NCBI GenBank assembly: GCA_033851845.1
Contig: JAWWOH010000114.1
Coordinates: forward strand, 1-10,893
Length of the DNA stretch: 10,893 nucleotides
Direction: 5' to 3'
DNA from: RYN-124 sp033851845
Lineage (GTDB): Bacteria; Actinomycetota; Actinomycetes; Mycobacteriales; SCTD01
Both the position numbers and the translations under genes were made by a program. This document shows positions 1 through 7,119 of the stretch, in pieces (position 1 is the first letter of the stretch; each line of letters starts with the position of its first letter). The notes under the pieces were generated by a model. It was not told the origin of the DNA, made no database searches, and saw only the letters and a list, made by a program, of their open reading frames with translations.

Positions 1-1352
1 ATGATGCCCTCGGGCACGTAGACCAGGTAGCGACCCGGCAGGCTGATCTGCGACGTGAGCCGCGCGCCCTTGTGGCCGAGCGGGTCCTTGCTGACCTGGA
101 CCAGGACCTCCTGGCCGGACTTCAGGACCGACTCGATCTTGCGCGGCCCGCCGCCGGCGCCCATCAGGTCGTAGTTGACCTCGCCGGCGTACAGCACGGC
201 GTTGCGGCCCTTGCCGATGTCGACGAACGCTGCCTCCATCGACGGCAGGACGTTCTGCACCTTGCCGAGGTAGACGTTGCCGGCGTACGACTGCGCCGTC
301 GCCTTGGTGACGTAGTGCTCGACGAGGATGCCGTCCTCGAGCACGGCGATCTGGGTGCGGTCTGCCTTCTGACGCACGACCATGACGCGGTCGACGGCCT
401 CGCGGCGGGCCAGGAACTCGGCCTCGGTCAGGATCGGCGCGCGGCCCCGGCCGCTGTCGCGACCCTCCTGCCGACGCACGCGCTTGGCGGCCATGCGGGT
501 GGAGCCGCTGATGCCGCGTACGCCGTCCTCGCCCGCAGCGCCGGCACCGCGGACGGACCGCTGTCGCGGCTCGCGGACGTGCACGACGGTGCCAGGCGGG
601 TCGTTCTCGTCAGGAGTGGTGTCGGCGCCACCGGACCCGCTGCGACGACGCCGGCGACGGCGCCGGCGGGTGCCGTCGGCGGCCGTCTCGAACTTGTCGT
701 CGTCCGAGGTGTCCTCGCCCTCGGCGATCGGCTCATCGACGCTCGTGTCGTCGGCACCCTCGGGACGCGACCCGCGACCACGGCCCCCGCGGCGGCGGCG
801 CCGGCGCGGGCGGTCCGGGTCGTCATCGTCCTCGTCGGCGTCCGCGTCCGGGCCGGCATCGGGCCCGCTGAGCTCGGGCAGCAGCGCGCTGGGTGACACC
901 GCACCCGCGGTGCCGGCACGACGGCGCGGGCGGGGCGCCACCGGCTCGTCGTCGTCGGACCCGAGCTCGGGCGCCATGAACGGCACGATCGCCGAGGCCC
1001 GCTTGCGGGTGCGCTTCGCGGGAGCGTCCTCAGCCGGCGCGTCGGCGGCGGGCGACTGGATGGCTGGTGACTCGTCCGGGGCCGCGTCGGCACCCGGCTC
1101 GTCGATCGTGGCCGCGGCCTTCTTGCGAGGGGCAGCCTTCTTCGCCGTCCGCTTGGCGGGCGCCTTCTTCGCCGGCGCGGCTGGCTCGGAATCAGGGACG
1201 GCGCCGGCGTCGTCGGGCGCGTCGTCGGGCGCGTCGGCAGCGGTCTTGCTGGTGGCCCGCCGGCGTACCGCCTTCTTGGCGGGTGCGGGCGTGTCTGTCT
1301 GAGGGGCGCCAGCGGGGGGAGTGCTGTCGCCGGTCGGCTCGTCGTCGAGCAC
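1..1352 (-). CDS. rne: Ribonuclease E/G, N-terminal part (runs off the window)
   Basis: This is the endoribonuclease of the RNase E/G family, which starts mRNA decay and processes rRNA precursors in the cytoplasm. The 450 complete codons present cover a low-complexity N-terminal extension (about residues 1-300) and the start of the catalytic region. The extension has Lys/Ala-rich stretches such as PAKKAPAKRTAKKAAPRKK, acidic patches and a run of nine arginines at residues 229-237. The conserved region begins near residue 305 (ILTEAEFLARREAVDRVMVV), and an S1 RNA-binding domain follows from about residue 355 (GNVYLGKVQNVLPSMEAAFV, then GARLTSQISLPGRYLVYVPEG). The catalytic DNase I-like and zinc-link parts lie outside the window. 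The GTG at 1352 is the only start codon between an in-frame TGA at 1401-1403 and the conserved body, and GGAG lies 5 nt upstream. Mycobacterial RNase E has a comparable long N-terminal extension. The gene lies 105 bp downstream of the DUF2344 gene. Confidence 0.95.
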   Translation of the reverse strand, partial: MLDDEPTGDSTPPAGAPQTDTPAPAKKAVRRRATSKTAADAPDDAPDDAGAVPDSEPAAPAKKAPAKRTAKKAAPRKKAAATIDEPGADAAPDESPAIQSPAADAPAEDAPAKRTRKRASAIVPFMAPELGSDDDEPVAPRPRRRAGTAGAVSPSALLPELSGPDAGPDADADEDDDDPDRPRRRRRRGGRGRGSRPEGADDTSVDEPIAEGEDTSDDDKFETAADGTRRRRRRRRRSGSGGADTTPDENDPPGTVVHVREPRQRSVRGAGAAGEDGVRGISGSTRMAAKRVRRQEGRDSGRGRAPILTEAEFLARREAVDRVMVVRQKADRTQIAVLEDGILVEHYVTKATAQSYAGNVYLGKVQNVLPSMEAAFVDIGKGRNAVLYAGEVNYDLMGAGGGPRKIESVLKSGQEVLVQVSKDPLGHKGARLTSQISLPGRYLVYVPEGI

Positions 1353-1360
1353 CGGTGCTC
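1347..1360. repeat. 14-bp perfect palindrome over the rne start codon
   Basis: GAGCACCGGTGCTC reads the same on both strands. It contains the GTG start codon of rne (1350-1352) and three of the four bases of its GGAG. In RNA it could form a 5-bp stem with a CCGG loop that hides the translation start. A palindrome of this length is not rare in DNA this GC-rich, so a function is speculative. Confidence 0.4.
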
Positions 1361-1361
1361 C
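1358..1361 (-). promoter_or_regulatory. Ribosome binding site of rne
   Basis: GGAG lies 5 nt upstream of the GTG start. It is one of only two clear Shine-Dalgarno sequences in the window and supports the GTG as the true start. It partly overlaps a 14-bp palindrome that also covers the start codon. Confidence 0.6.
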
Positions 1362-1450
1362 GGTCTGGGTCGCCGCGTGACGCTGCCGCGCCGACCCGGT
1401 TCAGGTCGGTCCGGGCCGGCCGGGTGGCCGACGCCGGGAAAGTCTGTGGT

Positions 1451-1468
1451 GCAGTCCCTAGGGACTGC
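1451..1468. repeat. 18-bp perfect palindrome centred on the DUF2344 stop codon
   Basis: GCAGTCCCTAGGGACTGC is a perfect inverted repeat. Its central CTAG holds the TAG stop (1458-1460) of the upstream gene. As RNA it gives a 7-bp stem with a CUAG loop. The minus-strand sequence after it (ACCACAGACTTTCC) is not a U-tract, so it does not look like a canonical intrinsic terminator. It could be an operator, a processing site or a 3'-end stabilising hairpin upstream of rne. The rest of the 1353-1457 gap holds a smaller hairpin (CCGACC/GGTCGG) and no promoter that I can recognise. Confidence 0.55.
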
Positions 1469-2252
1469 CGACGACTGCCTCGTCAAGATCAGCTGCCTGT
1501 CGCGTTACCCCGGTCGCTCCGGTTGGGGAGCGGTCGGGTGCGAGCGGGTCGCCGACCTCGCCGGTCTCGGTCAGCGGCCCCTGCGCGTACCGGGTTGCCT
1601 CGGGAGGCACCGGCGGTACGAGGTCGGCCACTGTCCGGAGTCCGGAAAGGACGTCATCGGGTCGAACAGCAGGCGTCACGTGCCGTACGACCAGGTGAAG
1701 TATCGCACAAGGACCCGTTTCGACCCGCATGCTGACCACGGCGGCGCGCGCGTCGAGCGTGCGCATGCCGGCCTTCACGAGCCGCTCGACCGGGATGCTG
1801 TCGGCTCGCAGGAAGGCGTCGACGGCGTCTTGTACGGCGGCTGCGTCCGTGCCGGGCAGCCGGATCTGCCAGCGGCTGGCCTCGATGCGGTCCGGCAGGC
1901 TGGTGCCTTCAGTGGCGTCGACCGCGTCGACGATGTCGATGCCTTCCGGCAGGCTCTCGTCGAGGGCCTTGGCCAGGTCGGCGAGATCGCGGCGCTCGGC
2001 GAGCCCCAGCTCGACGTACTCCGCCTCACTGGCGACCCCGGTCGGCGTCGCGTTCACCCAGCTGATCTTGGGGTGTGGGCTGAACCCGGCCGAGTAGGCC
2101 ATCGGGACGGCCGCGCGCCGCAGCGCGCGCTCGAAGGCGCGGGCGATGTCGCGGTGGCTGGTGAAGCGCAGCCGGCCCCGTTTCGTGTAGCGGAGCCGGA
2201 CCCGCTGGACGGTGGGCGGTGGTGGCGGGCCGTCGGGGGTCCGCTTGCTCAT
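1458..2252 (-). CDS. DUF2344 family (TIGR03936-type) radical SAM-linked protein
   Basis: The protein has 264 residues. The family hallmark is near the N-terminus: VRLRYTKRGRLRFTSHRDIA at about residues 17-36, then AFERALRRAAVPMAYSAGF and SPHPKISW. This is the DUF2344/TIGR03936 family, whose members sit next to, or are fused to, B12-binding radical SAM proteins of the TIGR03960 type. The biochemical role is not established to my knowledge. The ATG at 2250-2252 overlaps the TGA of the DinB-like gene (2249-2251) by ATGA. No Shine-Dalgarno is visible, so translation is probably coupled. The stop TAG sits in the middle of an 18-bp palindrome. The last 40 or so residues are polar and proline-containing and probably disordered. 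rne follows 105 bp downstream, the usual actinobacterial context. Family assignment is firm and function unknown. Confidence 0.93.
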   Translation of the reverse strand: MSKRTPDGPPPPPTVQRVRLRYTKRGRLRFTSHRDIARAFERALRRAAVPMAYSAGFSPHPKISWVNATPTGVASEAEYVELGLAERRDLADLAKALDESLPEGIDIVDAVDATEGTSLPDRIEASRWQIRLPGTDAAAVQDAVDAFLRADSIPVERLVKAGMRTLDARAAVVSMRVETGPCAILHLVVRHVTPAVRPDDVLSGLRTVADLVPPVPPEATRYAQGPLTETGEVGDPLAPDRSPTGATGVTRQAADLDEAVVGSP

Positions 2253-2757
2253 TGCTGCACGTCGTGCAGGTGGTGGACCGGGTCGTGCAGCAGGTAGCGC
2301 GCGAACGAGTCGATCGTGAAGACCGCGCCGTCGCTGCGCCGCCCGGTGCGGGCCCGGTCGGTGACCTGCGCGAAGCGGTTGGCCAGCTGCTCGGCCGGCG
2401 GCAGGATCTGCTCGGCCAGCGCTGCCGGGTCCTGCTCGGCGTACTTGTCTTGTACGGCGGTCTCGTCCTGGTCCCAGTTCTCGAAGAGCGGGTCGTCCTC
2501 GGTGAGCATCCGCACCAGCCGCTGGTCGAACAGGACGAAGACGTCGCGGACGTGGCAGGCGTACTCGAGTGGCGACCACACGTCCGGTTGCGACCGGTCG
2601 CGTACGCCGGGGCGCTGCAGCACCTCGACCCAGCTCGCCGCGTTGGTGCGGATGCGGCCGGGGATCTCGTCGTACTCGAGGCTTGCTGCATCGAGCCCGC
2701 ACTCGGGGCAGGGCTGGGTGATCACCCAGGTCCAGTCCTTGGTGTCTGGCTCGATGC

Positions 2758-2761
<4 letters not shown>
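2249..2761 (-). CDS. DinB/YfiT-like putative metal-dependent protein
   Basis: The protein has 170 residues and resembles the DinB four-helix-bundle superfamily. That superfamily includes YfiT-like hydrolases and thiol-dependent enzymes such as mycothiol-dependent maleylpyruvate isomerase and bacillithiol transferases. Likely metal ligands are His70 (PLEYACHVRDVF) and His159/His163 in the C-terminal HxxxH motif (LLHDPVHHLHDV). A Cys pair, C18 and C21 (QPCPECG), precedes the bundle. The ATG at 2759-2761 overlaps the TGA of the radical SAM gene (2758-2760), and the TGA of this gene overlaps the next ATG. The gene is therefore tightly embedded between two genes usually treated as a functional pair. 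An upstream in-frame ATG would add 29 residues that only shadow the radical SAM gene, so I reject it. Substrate unknown. In a mycothiol producer a thiol transferase is one possibility, which is inference. Confidence 0.85.
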
Positions 2762-4656
<1,895 letters not shown>

Positions 4657-4703
4657 GCGGTCAAGGCTACGTGCCCCGTCCACCCGCTCCCGCCATGTCG
4701 ACT

Positions 4704-4772
4704 ATCTTCTGCCGGACGCGATCCGCCGCGACGCGCCAGGCGTGTCTCGCCAGTACGCGTCCCGCAGAAGAT
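4704..4772. repeat. Palindromic repeat element, copy 1 (69 bp)
   Basis: The element is bounded by inverted arms ATCTTCTGCCGGACGCG and CGCGTCCCGCAGAAGAT, 17 bp with one mismatch. About 35 bp of less symmetric core lies between them (GGCG...CGCC mini-stem). It aligns with copy 2 at 5823-5891 without gaps in the same orientation, 62 of 69 positions identical. It lies in the divergent region between the radical SAM gene (47 bp away) and the plus-strand gene (31 bp away), so any promoter for either gene must overlap it, abut it or read through it. No target-site duplication or transposase is visible. It fits a REP- or MITE-like element. Confidence 0.85.
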
Positions 4773-4803
4773 CACGAGGCGGGGATCCACAGATCTTCCC
4801 GGC

Positions 4804-5823
4804 ATGGACACGGGGTCACTCCGTGGCCGCAGGCTCCTTTCGGTGGAGGACAGCGAGCTCGGGTCGGAGTGGGCAGGGGTCTGGACCCGACAGCAGGCTG
4901 TTGCCTCGCTCGGGCGGGCGCGCGTCGCCACCCGGCTGCGCCAGGGCTACTGGCAGGAGCCGTACCCGGGCGTCTGCACCGACGGCGGAACTGTCCCCGA
5001 TCCCGAGCAACGAGCCTGGGCAGCGGTGCTCGTCGCCGGTGAGGGCGCGTGTGCTGCCGGTCGCACTGCGGCACGCCTGCACGGGCTACCGCTCATCGAT
5101 GACGACGACCCGGCAACCGGCGCCCTCGACCTGGTCCACGACGACGTCCTCGCCTCCCGCAGCCGCACCGTGCGCGGGAACCCGCTCGCCCTTCCGTACG
5201 ACGTCGCCTTCGCCCGTGGCGGCTCGGCAGACACCGCGCTCGTGCTGCACCAGCGCCGCGGGTCACTCGACCCGGACGAGAGGACATTGACCGCGTCGGG
5301 TCTGCACGTCACCACACCGGCGCGGACGCTCTTCGACTGCGCGGCGCTACTGACTCACGACGCACTCGTCTGCGCCATCGACAACGCGCTGCACCGCGAG
5401 CTGGTCACCGTTGCCCAGCTGAACGAGCTGGCACAGCGGCACCGCTGGATGCCGGGCGCGCCGGCTTTCCGGGCGGCGCTCGCCGTTGCTGACGGTCGGG
5501 CCGAGTCGCCCGCAGAGACCCTCACCCGGCTGCTCCTGCTGCCGCACCTGCCCGGCCTCGTACCCCAGGTCGAGCTGCGGCAGGGCGGCGCCCGGTTCGA
5601 CCTCGCGGACGAGGCGGCAAGGTTCGCCGTGGAGGCCGATGGCAGGCGCGGACACGCCGGCGAGGTGATGGCGGCGAAAGATCAGCGTCGTGACCGGCGT
5701 ACCACGGGCTTGGGCTGGCGCACCGAGCGCACCCGGTGGTTCGAGCTGCGCCGCCAGCAGGCCGCACTCGTCACCCGGATGGTCGCCGCTTATGCCGAAC
5801 ACACCCGCCACCGAGCCGCGTGA
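4804..5823 (+). CDS. AbiEi-like winged-helix plus DUF559/Vsr-like nuclease-fold protein
   Basis: The protein has 339 residues and is the only plus-strand gene. Residues 24-95 resemble the AbiEi-type N-terminal wing-helix region (GVWTRQQAVASLGRARVATR, QGYWQEPYPGV, TAARLHGLPL). Residues 165-230 are the usual helical linker (GLHVTTPARTLFDCA). Residues 234-330 resemble DUF559/Vsr-like endonuclease folds: ESPAETLTRLLL (E234, E238), RFDLADE (D266), FAVEADGRRGH (E277, D279, H284), KDQRRDRRTTGLGWRTERTR. The acidic residues of a PD-(D/E)xK-type site therefore seem kept. Such proteins are frequent in actinobacteria and often annotated as type IV antitoxin-like, but no AbiEii-type toxin gene lies beside it. 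ATG 4804 is the first plausible start. There is no Shine-Dalgarno, so a leaderless message is possible. The stop TGA is formed by the first bases of repeat copy 2. Function is not established: defence, DNA repair or element-associated. Confidence 0.8.
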   Translation: MDTGSLRGRRLLSVEDSELGSEWAGVWTRQQAVASLGRARVATRLRQGYWQEPYPGVCTDGGTVPDPEQRAWAAVLVAGEGACAAGRTAARLHGLPLIDDDDPATGALDLVHDDVLASRSRTVRGNPLALPYDVAFARGGSADTALVLHQRRGSLDPDERTLTASGLHVTTPARTLFDCAALLTHDALVCAIDNALHRELVTVAQLNELAQRHRWMPGAPAFRAALAVADGRAESPAETLTRLLLLPHLPGLVPQVELRQGGARFDLADEAARFAVEADGRRGHAGEVMAAKDQRRDRRTTGLGWRTERTRWFELRRQQAALVTRMVAAYAEHTRHRAA

Positions 5824-5891
5824 TCTTCTGCCGGACGCCATCCGCCGCGACTCGCCGGGCGTGTCCCTGCAGGACGCGTCCCGCAGAAGAT
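5823..5891. repeat. Palindromic repeat element, copy 2 (69 bp)
   Basis: This second copy of the element at 4704-4772 has 7 substitutions and no gaps. Its terminal arms extend to 18 bp over 5821-5893 (TGATCTTCTGCCGGACGC against GCGTCCCGCAGAAGATCA, one mismatch). It lies between two convergent genes: its first bases are the stop codon of the plus-strand gene, and the rodA stop (5914-5916) is 22 bp past its other end. Here the strong hairpin could act as a bidirectional transcription terminator. Apart from it the 5824-5913 gap holds nothing recognisable. Confidence 0.85.
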
Positions 5892-5913
5892 CATCGACCG
5901 AGGGAGCGGCGGG

Positions 5914-7119
5914 TCAGAGCTCGGAGTTGCGCATGTGGACGTTCTGGAGCAGCCCGACGGCGATGAGGTTGGCGAACATCGCCGATCCCCCGTAGGACAG
6001 GAACGGCAGCGGCAGCCCGGTCACCGGCATGATCCCGAGGGTCATCCCGATGTTGACGAAGCTCTGGAAGGCGAACCAGCAGACGACCCCGGCGGCCACC
6101 AGCCGCCCGAACGGGTCGAGCGCCAGCGAGGCGATGTGCAGGCCGCGCCACAGCACCAGGCCGAGCAGCAGGATGATCGCGCCGGCACCGACGAGGCCGA
6201 GCTCCTCCCCCGCCACCGTGAACACGAAGTCGGTCTGCTGCTCCGGGATGAAGCGGCCCTGCGTCTGCGTGCCGTGGAAGAGGCCCTTCCCGGTGAGGCC
6301 TCCCGATCCGATCGCGGTCCGGGCCTGCCGGGTGTTGTAGCCGACACCGCGGGGGTCGACAGCCGGGTTGGCGAAGGCCGCGAACCGGTCCTTCTGGTAC
6401 GTCGACAGGATGTGCGGCGCGACGACCGCCCCCGCCACGACCCCCGCTGCCAGCAGGCCGATGACCCACCGCGACGGCGCGCCGGACACCGCCAGCACGC
6501 CCAGGATGATGAACACGATCACGACGGTCGTACCGAGGTCGGGCTGCAACATGATCAGCCCCATCGGCAGCGCGCAGAACGACAGCGCAAGCAGTACGTC
6601 GATGTCGCGTGGCGTGTCCTCGCCGTCGCGCGTCTCGGACAGCAGCATCGCCAGGCCGACCACGATCGCGACCTTCGCGAACTCCGACGGCTGCACCTGG
6701 AAGCCCGCAGGCAGCACGATCCACGAGTGCGCGCCGTTGATGGTCGACCCGAGCGGCGACAGCACCGCGAGCAGGCCGAGGCACGATGCGACGTACACGA
6801 TCGGGGCGTACGCCCGAAGCGACCGGTAGTCGATGAGCGCGGCAACCGAGGCCAGTCCCACCCCGATCACCGCGTTGATGATGTGCTTCTTCAAGAAGGC
6901 CTGCGGATCCAGGCCCGCACTCTCCATCCGAGCGCGGGTCGCCGACCACACGAGCAGCGACCCGATGGTGATCAACCCGGTGACGCCGAGGACGAGCAGC
7001 CAGTCGATCCGGCGCAATGGCGACTCGCGGTCGAGCGCGCGCTGGCGAAGCGACGCCTCCCGCCGCCGATGCGCAACGGACTTGGGCACCGTGCGCGGCG
7101 TCAGCTCCCACTCGGTCAT
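5914..7119 (-). CDS. rodA: Rod-shape peptidoglycan glycosyltransferase RodA
   Basis: This SEDS-family membrane enzyme polymerises lipid II into glycan strands for lateral wall growth, paired with PBP2. The protein has 401 residues: a basic cytoplasmic N-terminus (1-38) and about ten hydrophobic segments starting at 39-59. Family motifs are present: GAHSWI (129-134), QPSEFAK (143-149), LQPDLGT (191-197), GYNTRQARTAIGSGGLTGKG (260-279) and IPEQQTDFVFTVAGEELG (291-308). D297 is the conserved SEDS catalytic aspartate region. The end is LPLPFLSYGGSAMFANLIAVG. Proximity to mrdA and mreBCD marks it as RodA rather than FtsW. The ATG at 7117-7119 overlaps the mrdA stop by ATGA without a Shine-Dalgarno, implying coupled translation. 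It is the last gene of the operon and converges with the plus-strand gene. The N-terminal cytoplasmic tail is longer than in E. coli RodA (370 residues). Confidence 0.97.
   Translation of the reverse strand: MTEWELTPRTVPKSVAHRRREASLRQRALDRESPLRRIDWLLVLGVTGLITIGSLLVWSATRARMESAGLDPQAFLKKHIINAVIGVGLASVAALIDYRSLRAYAPIVYVASCLGLLAVLSPLGSTINGAHSWIVLPAGFQVQPSEFAKVAIVVGLAMLLSETRDGEDTPRDIDVLLALSFCALPMGLIMLQPDLGTTVVIVFIILGVLAVSGAPSRWVIGLLAAGVVAGAVVAPHILSTYQKDRFAAFANPAVDPRGVGYNTRQARTAIGSGGLTGKGLFHGTQTQGRFIPEQQTDFVFTVAGEELGLVGAGAIILLLGLVLWRGLHIASLALDPFGRLVAAGVVCWFAFQSFVNIGMTLGIMPVTGLPLPFLSYGGSAMFANLIAVGLLQNVHMRNSEL

Noticed and set aside
631..680. Apparent short tandem repeat of CGC/CGG/CGT triplets
   Set aside because: It encodes the nine-arginine run of RNase E with mixed codons, so it is not a perfect microsatellite.
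1595..1608. Small inverted repeat TGCCTC-GG-GAGGCA inside the DUF2344 gene
   Set aside because: It lies within coding sequence and is short. Such stems are common by chance at this base composition.
72..2297. Long plus-strand open frames opposite rne and the DUF2344 gene
   Set aside because: Low-complexity Ala/Arg/Ser/Val products with no family resemblance. They are antisense shadows of real minus-strand genes, expected at this GC content.
4657..4803. Cobalamin riboswitch upstream of the B12-binding radical SAM gene
   Set aside because: The space is only 147 bp, about half of it repeat element, and no B12-box-like sequence was seen.
4695..5900. Target-site duplications or a transposase marking the repeat pair as an insertion sequence
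   Set aside because: The bases directly outside the two elements do not match each other, and the enclosed protein has no transposase motif.
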